A stretch of 58,673 nucleotides of DNA from the IMG/VR virus record IMGVR_UViG_3300036945_001121, positions 1 through 58,673 of that record; one strand, 5' to 3'. This document shows positions 51,464 to 58,450 of the stretch, in pieces. The notes under the pieces were generated by a model. The model saw only the letters and a program-made list of their open reading frames with translations. It was not told the origin of the DNA and made no database searches. Made by a program: the position numbers and the translations under genes. Every line of letters begins with the position of its first letter. Position 1 is the stretch's first letter. Origin of the DNA: a virus.

Positions 51464-51494
51464 TTGATTTTATGTTTTCATATATTATTATAAT
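51464..51494 (+). promoter_or_regulatory. Possible sigma70-type promoter
   Basis: TTGATT (51464-51469) and TATAAT (51489-51494) with a long 19-nt spacer, in the gap between divergent genes. The region lacks a late box near the 51587 start, so early or middle expression is suggested. Weak. Confidence 0.25.
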
Positions 51495-51586
51495 TGAGAT
51501 GACAAAGAAAAATTGGTTTGATGCAAATTCGGTATTTGGTTAAATCAACAAAAATCATCAAAGGAACAAGATAATAATAACTAATT

Positions 51587-51796
51587 ATGACAGTCGGTGA
51601 CTTTTTAATCAAAAACGTAAGAAACGGTAATTTGCCTACCACTAGTGTTAGTGAGGTAATTGGAATGGATGAAATATGGTTTTTTCATCCTGATAAAAAA
51701 TATCAACCAGGAATTCTAATCAATTCACATAGCGGTACTATTCTAGGTACGGTTGAATTATTTGATAGAGACGTAGATGACTCTTGGAGAACTTGA
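51587..51796 (+). CDS. Small hypothetical protein
   Basis: A 69-residue protein (MTVGDFLIKNVRNGN..., with EIWFFHPDKKYQPGILINSH and a strand-rich end). The acidic C-terminus reads VELFDRDVDDSWRT. An AAAGGA element lies about 25 nt upstream, which is far for a ribosome site. No late box. No family recognised. Confidence 0.5.
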   Translation: MTVGDFLIKNVRNGNLPTTSVSEVIGMDEIWFFHPDKKYQPGILINSHSGTILGTVELFDRDVDDSWRT

Positions 51797-51798
51797 AA

Positions 51799-52041
51799 TT
51801 AATCATCATCAAATTCATCCATAAGTTCAAGTATAGGTTCGTATCCTAAAACAATACAAATTAACTTACCGTCAATTGGTAACTTAAACATTATATCATA
51901 AGGTGTCTTATCTATTTTTACAAGAAAATCCTGTAAAAACTTTTCTTGTAAAAATAGAAGAACCGTACCCCGATCATAGTCGATATGAACATCTTTAGTA
52001 TACTCTTTAACGATATCCACAATCTTGACAAGATTCTCCAT
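51799..52041 (-). CDS. Small hypothetical protein
   Basis: An 80-residue acidic protein (MENLVKIVDIVKEYTKDV..., with strands TVLLFLQ and GKLICIVLG, ending ELMDEFDDD). It shares an AT-rich bidirectional control region with the divergent gene at 52056, and its own late box lies at 5 nt. No family recognised. Confidence 0.55.
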   Translation of the reverse strand: MENLVKIVDIVKEYTKDVHIDYDRGTVLLFLQEKFLQDFLVKIDKTPYDIMFKLPIDGKLICIVLGYEPILELMDEFDDD

Positions 52042-52046
52042 AATAT

Positions 52047-52054
52047 TATTTAAT
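52047..52054 (-). promoter_or_regulatory. Late-promoter-like box
   Basis: ATTAAATA on the minus strand, 5 nt before the ATG at 52041. The whole gap to the divergent ATG at 52056 is only 14 nt. Confidence 0.58.
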
Positions 52055-52055
52055 C

Positions 52056-52442
52056 ATGGCACGTGATAAAAAGTTCATAAACTACACTTTTGACGATGGA
52101 GAGTATAAAATACCTGCAACGTATACTGCTACATGTATAGTTTCAGGTGAAAAGGTTGTGTATTACCATAAAAATCTTGTCAAACTAATAGAAACTAAGT
52201 ATAAAAATAACTTCAAGTTGTTTGTAGATACTTTTATATCACCTTCTGCTAAAAAAGAAGAGCAAGAATTACATAATCAAGATAAATATAAATTGAACAT
52301 ATATGCATACTATTTGATTATATGTTACAATGATGCAGTTAAAAAGAATGATGAATATTCTAAGTTTGTTTGCTCAGAACGCTTTGAAAAGCATTTTAAT
52401 AAAGACATATTAAATCACTTAAATGATACATATAAAGCCTGA
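52056..52442 (+). CDS. Hypothetical protein
   Basis: A 128-residue Lys-rich protein (MARDKKFINYTFDDGEYKIP...). The N-terminal half seems strand-rich with a C...G pattern (ATCIVSGEKVVYYHKNL) like a degenerate zinc ribbon or SH3-like unit; the C-terminal half is helical. It overlaps the metallopeptidase-like gene by 20 nt. No confident family. Confidence 0.55.
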   Translation: MARDKKFINYTFDDGEYKIPATYTATCIVSGEKVVYYHKNLVKLIETKYKNNFKLFVDTFISPSAKKEEQELHNQDKYKLNIYAYYLIICYNDAVKKNDEYSKFVCSERFEKHFNKDILNHLNDTYKA

Positions 52443-52908
52443 TAAGCTTATTAAAACAAAATACAAAACAGTAGATTTTCATCTACTGGAACATATATGT
52501 AATATATTGTATACGTCTAATAAGACTAATAAAAGAAATTATACGATTCATGTCAAAGGAGTTAAGGGAAGCGAGTGTCAGTATCAACGTGGTGCGAGAG
52601 GTAGATTAACAATTAAAATAGTAACAAATTTAAAAAACGATAGTTCTTTTATTAAATATTTCTTACATGAGTTTAGACATTTTTTACAAGATAAAATATT
52701 TCATGTAGTATTTGACGATACTACATACAATGATGCAACTTATGAAGATTATATTAACAGCCCTCTAGAAGTAGATGTAAAAAACTTTCTAGACGATCAC
52801 TTGACTAATTCATGCAAACTTTACGGTAAAATGAAGATATTTAAAGATAAACTACTAACATCAAAAACTGGTAAGTTATTTACAGGTTTTAAAGATAATA
52901 ATGAATAA
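52423..52908 (+). CDS. Zinc metallopeptidase-like protein (HExxH)
   Basis: A 161-residue protein with a HEFRH (HExxH) motif in FLHEFRHFLQ (about residues 85-94) and a downstream SPLEVDVKNF (about 120-129) that can give the third zinc ligand, as in gluzincin-type peptidases such as the ImmA/IrrE and SprT-like groups. The first 80 residues form strands typical before the active helix. The substrate is unknown; candidates are a host regulator or phage proteins. It overlaps both neighbours and is likely co-translated. Confidence 0.6.
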   Translation: MIHIKPDKLIKTKYKTVDFHLLEHICNILYTSNKTNKRNYTIHVKGVKGSECQYQRGARGRLTIKIVTNLKNDSSFIKYFLHEFRHFLQDKIFHVVFDDTTYNDATYEDYINSPLEVDVKNFLDDHLTNSCKLYGKMKIFKDKLLTSKTGKLFTGFKDNNE

Positions 52909-53134
52909 GGAAGATATTGTTTATAGACATAACGTTAATGGTTATGTATATGTATATGATCGATACGGGTTTATACATGTATATGACAACAATAACATTG
53001 AAGACCCAACTGTTCAATGTATTAAGAGTGTAAAATGTACTTGCAGTTCTAAGAAAGACTTTGATTTAGAAGTACTATATATACATTCAAGTGAAAAATA
53101 CAAAAACATAAACCTAGACGAAGATATTAGTTGA
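52901..53134 (+). CDS. Small hypothetical protein
   Basis: A 77-residue protein rich in Tyr, Asp and Asn (GYVYVYDRYGFIHVYDNNN), with a KCTC pair near residue 47 and an acidic end. Overlaps the peptidase gene by 8 nt. No family recognised. Confidence 0.5.
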   Translation: MNKEDIVYRHNVNGYVYVYDRYGFIHVYDNNNIEDPTVQCIKSVKCTCSSKKDFDLEVLYIHSSEKYKNINLDEDIS

Positions 53135-53167
53135 TTTTTGTATTCTTCACTTACTATAGACCTGTTT

Positions 53168-53392
53168 ATGAAAGACGCAAAAGTAACATGGAATGAGTAC
53201 CTAAATAACCCAAATGTCCGGCCAAAGTGTTTCAATGTAACATTTGAAAGAAACGATGACGGTACATTTAGAATCATAGGAAACTCAGCAATCATGCTCG
53301 AGGCTGTAAATCAGCATCAAGCAAAGGTAGTTAAGGTTGATGCACGGAACTTAGCATCAACCTTAAATAAGAGCAGAATTACAGCTCTTTAA
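53168..53392 (+). CDS. Small hypothetical protein
   Basis: A 74-residue protein from the ATG at 53168 (MKDAKVTWNEYLNNPNV...); a TTG at 53138 is in frame but less likely. Strands FNVTFERNDDGTFRIIG precede an alpha-helix (AIMLEAVNQHQAKVVKV). It is followed by a strong terminator, so the run 52056-53392 probably ends here. Confidence 0.5.
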   Translation: MKDAKVTWNEYLNNPNVRPKCFNVTFERNDDGTFRIIGNSAIMLEAVNQHQAKVVKVDARNLASTLNKSRITAL

Positions 53393-53393
53393 C

Positions 53394-53425
53394 AAAAAGG
53401 CTAGGTTTGCAAACCTAGCCTTTTT
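53394..53425 (+). terminator. Intrinsic terminator
   Basis: A perfect 16-bp palindromic stem (core GGCTAGGTTTGCAAACCTAG) flanked by A5 and T7 runs, directly after the stop at 53392. Confidence 0.9.
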
Positions 53426-53427
53426 TT

Positions 53428-53435
53428 ATTAAATA
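53428..53435 (+). promoter_or_regulatory. Late-promoter-like box
   Basis: ATTAAATA, 5 nt before a GTG start at 53441; it begins right after the terminator T-run. Confidence 0.6.
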
Positions 53436-53440
53436 TTTTT

Positions 53441-53866
53441 GTGAAAATTCGCATTAGAGATCGTAGATATGAAGATATTGGTTTAAAAAATAATAAAGTA
53501 ACCGGTAAACCAATTGCAACTATACAAGATAGTCTAGGTCAACGCGTTATTAATTTTGTTAAAAAATTATCCATAACACCTATTGAGATAAATAAGGCTT
53601 ACGATCCAAAAAAAGAAACTGAATTAGTACAATATTTAGATAGATATATAACAAATAAGTTTATTAATGCTAACCCAAACTTACGTGACAAATTTGGTAT
53701 TATTAAATCTGTTGTTTATAAATATTTTAATTATGAGTTAGTTGAAGATAATCCTAAAACTCAAAGTAATCAAGATAAAATTGAGAGTAAACCAGTTACA
53801 GCAAAACAACTTGAACTCAGTTTTGAGCAGTTTTATAATAGGGTTTTTGAGAAATATAGGAACTAA
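53441..53866 (+). CDS. Hypothetical protein (GTG start)
   Basis: A 141-residue basic protein (starting MKIRIRDRRYEDIGLKNN...). The GTG start is supported by the late box at exactly 5 nt. Middle helices (VINFVKKLSI, ELVQYLDRYITNKFI) and a C-terminal helix (LELSFEQFYNRVFEKYRN) are visible. A structural or assembly role would suit its late control; no family recognised. Confidence 0.55.
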   Translation: MKIRIRDRRYEDIGLKNNKVTGKPIATIQDSLGQRVINFVKKLSITPIEINKAYDPKKETELVQYLDRYITNKFINANPNLRDKFGIIKSVVYKYFNYELVEDNPKTQSNQDKIESKPVTAKQLELSFEQFYNRVFEKYRN

Positions 53867-53881
53867 TATATACTTGGCTGT

Positions 53882-54529
53882 ATGAAAGTAGTACAACCAG
53901 AAACAAAGACAACCTTATTACTTAATAAGAATTATCAAGCATTTGCATTCTGTAATGCTCGGGCTGCCTTACGTCATCTTATAACTGGTAGAGCCTCTGG
54001 TATCGATGCATCCGGTAACTTAGTTTCATGGTCTGGTGCTGATCACGATAAAAACGGTGCTATAAGAGCTACATTATCTTGGTATGGTAATAGAGTAGAA
54101 CTATTTGAAGATCAACCTTGTCTTAGATCTGCACCTAATCCCGTTACCGGTGAAGATACTAATTGGGCTATACCAACTATACTGAGATGTACACACCACT
54201 TCGGTTTTCACGTAAGAAAGAACGGTAATACATCATTAAAAATGTTATACAATTTATATAAAGGTGTGTGTCAATATTGTTTAGAGCGTATACCATATCA
54301 CACAGCAACAAAAGATCATGCATTTCCAAAATCAAAAGGTGGTACTAACGATGATTTTAATCTTGTTTTAGCTTGTAAGCAATGTAATAACGAAAAGGAT
54401 AATATTTTCCCCTTTTTTAATGTAAATGGTGAAGAAGTAAAACCTAGACGTATTGCACCTCAGGCAATTTTAGTACAAAATACACCTATCTTAAGAGAAG
54501 AGTGGCGACCTTATTTATATCTTGAATAA
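53882..54529 (+). CDS. HNH endonuclease
   Basis: A 215-residue protein. The C-terminal HNH domain has CQYCLERIPYHTATKDHAFP (CxxC, then the catalytic DH), KSKGGTNDDFNLVLACKQCNNEK (the N and H/K positions and second CxxC). The N-terminal 125 residues (LLNKNYQAFAFCNARAALRHLITGRA) match the layout of HNH proteins found in phages, of the type that begins with a short LN..Y....N..A.. motif. Whether it cuts DNA for packaging, defence or homing is not shown. Confidence 0.8.
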   Translation: MKVVQPETKTTLLLNKNYQAFAFCNARAALRHLITGRASGIDASGNLVSWSGADHDKNGAIRATLSWYGNRVELFEDQPCLRSAPNPVTGEDTNWAIPTILRCTHHFGFHVRKNGNTSLKMLYNLYKGVCQYCLERIPYHTATKDHAFPKSKGGTNDDFNLVLACKQCNNEKDNIFPFFNVNGEEVKPRRIAPQAILVQNTPILREEWRPYLYLE

Positions 54530-54555
54530 TACCCACACAATTACATCGGACATAT

Positions 54556-54563
54556 AATAAATA
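54556..54563 (+). promoter_or_regulatory. Late-promoter-like box
   Basis: AATAAATA, 6 nt before the ATG at 54570. A direct match of ACATCGGACATATA lies around it and the start codon region. Confidence 0.58.
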
Positions 54564-54569
54564 AATTAT

Positions 54570-56012
54570 ATGTCCGATGTAATTGTATCTCAAGATATCG
54601 ATAACTTTATGCAAGCAGCTAATAAAGCTGCAGCGCGCACTAACCTTGGGGTTGGAGCTAATGATGATGTTACATTTAATACGCTTTATATACCAGGTAG
54701 CGCTGTTGTAAGTGGTGTTGTTCAGGCCGGGCTTATACAAATATACGGTCAGGCTCAGTTTTTAACTGCCCAAATAGGTCTTAATGCTACTCAATTATAT
54801 GGTTCAGCAAACAGTAGTGTTGAAGTTACTCTCCCAACTGAAAGTGGTACTTTAGTAACAACAGATCAATTAGCTCTCAAAGCACCAATTCTGAACCCTG
54901 TATTAAGCGGTACTACAATTACTAACAATTTATCTACCCAAACACTTACAGCAACTAATATAAATGTAAGGAGCCTATCTGCTCAAACCCTTACAGTAGA
55001 TGGTGAAGTAATTGCATTAAGTAGCGTTTACACACCGGCAGTATTGACCAATTTTTTATCTCTATATGGACAGGCTGATATATTAAGTATAAGGCTTGGA
55101 CTTAATGTCACAGAATTATATGGTTCAGCAAATAGTAATGTCGTAGTTACTCTCCCAACTGAAAGTGGTACTTTAGCAACAACAGAGCAATTAGCTCTCA
55201 AAGCACCAATTTTAAATCCTGTATTAAGCGGCACTACAATTACTAACAATTTATCTACCCAAACACTTACAGCAACTAATATAAATGTAAAAAGTCTATC
55301 CGCTCAGACACTTACAGCAACTAATATAAATGTAAAAAGTCTATCCGCTCAGACACTTACAGCAACTAATATAAATGTAGGAAGGGATTTAGAATGGAAC
55401 GGATATAATAGGTTTTCACCTAAAATTAGTGCAAATGCATATAATCTTCAAGATGGCCAAATATATATAGATGGACCAACATTATTTGATACCACAACAC
55501 TATCAGAACTAACAGATGTAACATATACTATTTTTGTAAACGGTAATACGTATAGTATAGGTGTTTCATCTAAAGGTTTGACAGCATTTGATGCAAATAT
55601 AAATAGATTAGTAGCTTCATCTGTAGATACCAATAATCTAACAACTACTAATGCAAATGTAAGTGTAATAACAGCTGCTAATGCAAATATAAATACATTA
55701 ACAGCACGAGAGGTTATATCTGACGTAAACGTAACCAATATAACAACCACTAAAACATTTAGCTATTCTGCAGACAACTCTAAGATATTCAACTTTAACA
55801 CTGCATCTGGATCAATATCAGCAATCTTTCCAGGTATCTTGCCAAACGGATTTAACGTGGGAATAACAAATATTGGTACAAATACAGTTTACATATCATC
55901 TACACAAGTAAATAATTTATGTGCTACAAGTAATAAAAATAGTACACAATTTAGCGGTATATACATATATAAAACAAATAATGCTCTATACGGTATCGGA
56001 AAGTTTAATTAA
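54570..56012 (+). CDS. Repetitive tail fibre protein
   Basis: A 480-residue protein. The N-terminus (SQDIDNFMQAANKAAARTNLGVGANDDVTFNTL) is the phage-fibre motif R..LG.....D.V.F. The shaft has two copies of a block of about 88 residues spaced 107 residues apart (LYGSANS...LPTESGTL...LALKAPILNPVLSGTTITNN) and a 15-residue repeat LTATNINVKSLSAQT in tandem. The C-terminal part (FNFNTASGSISAIFPGILP) is a small beta-rich tip. The repeats suggest a triple-stranded fibrous shaft that varies in length by recombination. Confidence 0.8.
   Translation: MSDVIVSQDIDNFMQAANKAAARTNLGVGANDDVTFNTLYIPGSAVVSGVVQAGLIQIYGQAQFLTAQIGLNATQLYGSANSSVEVTLPTESGTLVTTDQLALKAPILNPVLSGTTITNNLSTQTLTATNINVRSLSAQTLTVDGEVIALSSVYTPAVLTNFLSLYGQADILSIRLGLNVTELYGSANSNVVVTLPTESGTLATTEQLALKAPILNPVLSGTTITNNLSTQTLTATNINVKSLSAQTLTATNINVKSLSAQTLTATNINVGRDLEWNGYNRFSPKISANAYNLQDGQIYIDGPTLFDTTTLSELTDVTYTIFVNGNTYSIGVSSKGLTAFDANINRLVASSVDTNNLTTTNANVSVITAANANINTLTAREVISDVNVTNITTTKTFSYSADNSKIFNFNTASGSISAIFPGILPNGFNVGITNIGTNTVYISSTQVNNLCATSNKNSTQFSGIYIYKTNNALYGIGKFN
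54742..55326 (+). repeat. Large internal duplication in the fibre gene
   Basis: About 264 bp at 54742-55005 recurs at 55063-55326, offset by 321 bp, with high but imperfect identity. It reads through in frame. Confidence 0.8.
55266..55384 (+). repeat. 45-bp tandem repeats in the fibre gene
   Basis: Units start at 55266, 55311 and 55356 (the third is partial); the first two are identical. A diverged copy lies at 54945. Confidence 0.85.
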
Positions 56013-56086
56013 GAATTTTATGATACCTAAAGAATTTTTTATAATCTGTCGTGGTCAAGTATTAAAAACAATACTAACAGCTATAT

Positions 56087-56094
56087 CATAAATA
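56087..56094 (+). promoter_or_regulatory. Late-promoter-like box
   Basis: CATAAATA, 10 nt before the ATG at 56105, so a short leader would remain here. Confidence 0.45.
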
Positions 56095-56104
56095 TTTTAA
56101 TCAC

Positions 56105-56728
56105 ATGACTATTAAAGACTTTTATGTTTTCTGTTGTAACCAACAAGATTCTACAGTGGAATATACATATATCATGGTATCAGGTGCTGGTGTTGCTTTA
56201 GGAAATGGTTTATATACTCTTACTGGGACACGCAATGATAAACCTTATTACACTAATTTATCAAATTATGAAATTTATTACAGATCATTTGATGCAAAAT
56301 GGGTAATAGAGGTATCAACAGAAATATTGTATGTAACCACACAACCAAATTTAACAACTCCATTGAATACTACATGGCAATCTACTTTAGATGCATTCAA
56401 CCCACCACCAGTTGAAGTATCAGTTGCATATTCTGTTCAAGTATCTGGAGCAGGAACAGCCGCGGCAAATGGAATATACATTTTTGACGGTGTCTATAAT
56501 AATTTTCCTTTTTATGTTATGGATGGAAACGTATTTTACAGTATCTATAAGTCTGATTCAGGAGCAAATGGCGTATGGATTATAGCTTCTGAAGCTACAC
56601 AACTATATGAAAACAATTTGTCTGGATTGATTTCTCCATATAATATAATCAACCCATGGACTAGATCTTTTACTTCAGTATTTGGCGCCTCTCCTGCACC
56701 TACTGTTACTCCATATCCAATACAATAA
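56105..56728 (+). CDS. Virion-type protein with duplicated domain
   Basis: A 207-residue protein made of two related halves: VSGAGVALGNGLYTLTGTRNDKPYY...WVIEV (about residues 24-72) and VSGAGTAAANGIYIFDGVYNNFPFY...GVWIIA (about 113-160). Each is a small beta-rich unit that recurs in phage and bacterial surface proteins with a SGAG..NG.Y pattern. The end is Pro/Thr-rich (PAPTVTPYPIQ). It follows the fibre gene and may decorate the tail. Function unknown. Confidence 0.6.
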   Translation: MTIKDFYVFCCNQQDSTVEYTYIMVSGAGVALGNGLYTLTGTRNDKPYYTNLSNYEIYYRSFDAKWVIEVSTEILYVTTQPNLTTPLNTTWQSTLDAFNPPPVEVSVAYSVQVSGAGTAAANGIYIFDGVYNNFPFYVMDGNVFYSIYKSDSGANGVWIIASEATQLYENNLSGLISPYNIINPWTRSFTSVFGASPAPTVTPYPIQ

Positions 56729-56786
56729 TAAATTTTCAAAGAAGGAACTTTTTTTAAAATAGTGGTGTTGAAAGTTAGTTCTTTTG

Positions 56787-56794
56787 AATAAATA
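56787..56794 (+). promoter_or_regulatory. Late-promoter-like box
   Basis: AATAAATA, 9 nt before the ATG of the 32-residue ORF at 56804. Confidence 0.5.
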
Positions 56795-56803
56795 ATTAAA
56801 CAT

Positions 56804-56902
56804 ATGACAACAATATGGTCCATTACAAGTAAATTACAAAGACGCCCAAGTGAAGCGTTTTATGGTAATCTACCTATATGCGATTACCTAGGGTTAGAAT
56901 AA
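56804..56902 (+). CDS. Very small ORF (32 residues)
   Basis: Reads MTTIWSITSKLQRRPSEAF... to LGLE, from an ATG preceded by a good late box and followed at once by a terminator. Short length and lack of homology leave it uncertain, but promoter plus terminator make a transcript likely. Confidence 0.4.
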   Translation: MTTIWSITSKLQRRPSEAFYGNLPICDYLGLE

Positions 56903-56925
56903 AGAATTTCCATATTCTATATGAT

Positions 56926-56958
56926 AACCCTAAGCCTAAGAAAAGCTTAGGGTTTTTT
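56926..56958 (+). terminator. Intrinsic terminator before the tRNA region
   Basis: A 10-bp stem (56926-56935 with 56945-56954, core AACCCTAAGC) followed by six T. Confidence 0.85.
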
Positions 56959-57009
56959 ATTTAGCCAAGGAACATACTTAAAATATTTTTACAATTTAGT
57001 TAATACAAC

Positions 57010-57180
57010 GCTTTAAAGTTGAGCGAAGGTAAATCAACGAACGCTGAAGAAAATCCATCAGCATCCTAAACCACACCTGAGAAAGGTAAGTGAGAGAGGT
57101 TGAGAGTAGAGTTCTTTGTTTGGTTTGACGACATTATTAAACGTCGTTAGCGGCCCCGGACGCTATAAATAGCCGGGTTA
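57010..57180 (+). ncRNA. Candidate structured RNA leader before tRNA-Tyr
   Basis: A gene-free stretch, richer in G and C than its surroundings, with four successive hairpins: GCTGA/TCAGC (57044-57063), ACCT/AGGT with outer CAC/GTG (57073-57093), GACGAC/GTCGTT (57127-57148) and CCCGG/CCGGG (57155-57177). The last loop contains TATAAATA. It could be a processed leader of the tRNA transcript or an independent small RNA. No known family is recognised and no ORF fits. Confidence 0.4.
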
Positions 57181-57181
57181 T

Positions 57182-57275
57182 AGGAGTAAGGTAGCTGCTG
57201 GGTCGTGCTGCACTTGACTGTAAATCAAGTCCCTCTGGGTAAACATCGCAGGTTCAATTCCTGCTACTCCTACCA
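57182..57275 (+). tRNA. tRNA-Tyr (GTA)
   Basis: Acceptor AGGAGTA/TACTCCT, anticodon stem CTTGA/TCAAG with loop CTGTAAA giving GTA, long variable region as expected for tRNA-Tyr, T arm GCAGG-TTCAATT-CCTGC, and an encoded CCA (57273-57275). Confidence 0.9.
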
Positions 57276-57281
57276 TTTTTC

Positions 57282-57367
57282 GCCGCTGTGACAATAATAC
57301 AAATTGGTACAGTTACTACGTTGAGAACGTAGAGTTTTTGCAGATTCGAATTCTGCCAGCGGCACCA
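57282..57367 (+). tRNA. tRNA-Leu-like (GAG), unusual arms
   Basis: Acceptor GCCGCTG/CAGCGGC, anticodon stem CTACG/CGTAG with loop TTGAGAA giving GAG, T arm GCAGA-TTCGAAT-TCTGC, encoded CCA. The variable region is only about 7 nt, whereas Leu tRNAs have a long arm, and the D arm is extended and pairs poorly. It may be remodelled, decaying, or recognised differently. Confidence 0.65.
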
Positions 57368-57371
57368 TTTT

Positions 57372-57437
57372 TTTGGGAGCGACTACACCGCTTTTAGCTG
57401 AATATGCGACGAATATTGTCGATAAAACTCTCAAAAA
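57372..57437 (+). other. Structured stretch between tRNAs, no assignment
   Basis: TTTTGGGAG pairs with CTCTCAAAA over about 9 bp, enclosing a CGAC/GTCG hairpin. No CCA end, T loop or anticodon arm is visible. It may be the relic of a tRNA or a processing element. Confidence 0.25.
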
Positions 57438-57457
57438 TTCATTTCTTGCCTTTTTGT

Positions 57458-57534
57458 TCCCTCATAACTTTAATTGGTAGAGTACCCGCCTTGTAAGCGG
57501 GAAGTTGTCAGTTCGAACCTGACTGGGGGATCCA
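57458..57534 (+). tRNA. tRNA-Thr (TGT)
   Basis: Acceptor TCCCTCA/TGGGGGA (one G-T pair), anticodon stem CCCGC/GCGGG with loop CTTGTAA giving TGT, T arm GTCAG-TTCGAAC-CTGAC, encoded CCA. D loop contains TTGGTA. All arms are regular. Confidence 0.93.
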
Positions 57535-57567
57535 CTTATTACTATCTCTTGAAAGCTCCATTTTATG

Positions 57568-57575
57568 AATAAATA
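57568..57575 (+). promoter_or_regulatory. Late-promoter-like box
   Basis: AATAAATA, 5 nt before the HNH ATG at 57581, so the endonuclease is expressed apart from the tRNAs. Confidence 0.6.
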
Positions 57576-57580
57576 ATTAA

Positions 57581-58384
57581 ATGTATAAATTCAACCAAGA
57601 AGAATTCGATAACGCGACAAATAAAGATTCAGTTACTTGCTGGTGTAAAGATTGTGGAACAGAAACCAAAAGACTTAAAATTTATATTAAGCATAATATA
57701 AAACATAACGTAGATAAATTTGATTGTCCTTCTTGTAAAGAAAAAGAAAAGCAAAAAATAATAGAAGAAAATACAAAAGTATGCCTGACATGTAACATTT
57801 CCTTTTTTAGTTACGAAAATAAATTTTGCTCTAATAGTTGTGCTGCTACAACAATCAACAAGACAAGAGTTTGTAACAAAGTTCATAAAAATACAGAAAA
57901 TTTTATTAGCAATAATCGCTTCCTTAAAAGAGGTCCTGCATTAAGATATAAAGAATACAAAAAGTGTTTAAATTGTGAACGAGACTTCTTACCGGTAGCA
58001 AAAACGTCAATATTTTGTGAACAAATATGCTCTTCTGAACACAGAAAAAACCAGCGTGAAAAAGAATTAGAACCACTATTAATCGAAGGAAAGGTTATTT
58101 CTCAAAATATTGAAACAAATAACACAATATATAGAAGATACTTAATTCGCAAATTTGGACCAAGGTGTATGAAATGTGGTTGGTCCGAAGTAAATCCTTT
58201 TTCAGGTAAAGTACCGATCGAGTTAGAACATAAAGATGGTAATTGCATTAATAACATTCCAGATAATTTAGAGTTGTTGTGTCCAAACTGCCATTCACTA
58301 TCTCAATTTTATAAAGGTGCTAATAAACGAGAAGGTGGATCTCCAAGATATAAACAATGGAAAAAATACTTCTCTATCAAATAA
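57581..58384 (+). CDS. HNH endonuclease with several zinc knuckles
   Basis: A 267-residue protein. The N-terminal half has a series of Cys pairs: CWCKDC, CPSC, CLTC...FCSNSC, and CLNC...FCEQIC, all likely zinc-binding and DNA-reading. The C-terminal HNH is CMKCGWSEVNPF...PIELEHKDGN...NLELLCPNCHSL (about residues 200-243), with the catalytic H in LEHKDG. It separates tRNA-Thr from tRNA-Asp, a typical place for a mobile endonuclease. Confidence 0.8.
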   Translation: MYKFNQEEFDNATNKDSVTCWCKDCGTETKRLKIYIKHNIKHNVDKFDCPSCKEKEKQKIIEENTKVCLTCNISFFSYENKFCSNSCAATTINKTRVCNKVHKNTENFISNNRFLKRGPALRYKEYKKCLNCERDFLPVAKTSIFCEQICSSEHRKNQREKELEPLLIEGKVISQNIETNNTIYRRYLIRKFGPRCMKCGWSEVNPFSGKVPIELEHKDGNCINNIPDNLELLCPNCHSLSQFYKGANKREGGSPRYKQWKKYFSIK

Positions 58385-58450
58385 TTTTTAAGTCCAGACA
58401 GCAACCATTAAAATACTACAATAAGGTAAATAAATGGACTTAGTTTTTAC

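Noticed and set aside
51438-51565. Inverted repeat (ATGATTTTT and AAAAATCAT) as an origin of replication
   Set aside because: Arms of 9 AT-rich bases about 100 nt apart are expected by chance in this composition; no iterons or initiator gene nearby.
54940-55384. Regularly spaced repeats resembling a CRISPR array
   Set aside because: The 45-bp units are in-frame, directly adjacent and encode a protein repeat; there are no unique spacers or cas genes.
57164-57171. Perfect TATAAATA as a true late promoter for the tRNA genes
   Set aside because: It matches the consensus but lies in a hairpin loop 10 nt before tRNA-Tyr with no ORF; kept only as a remark, not as a promoter call.
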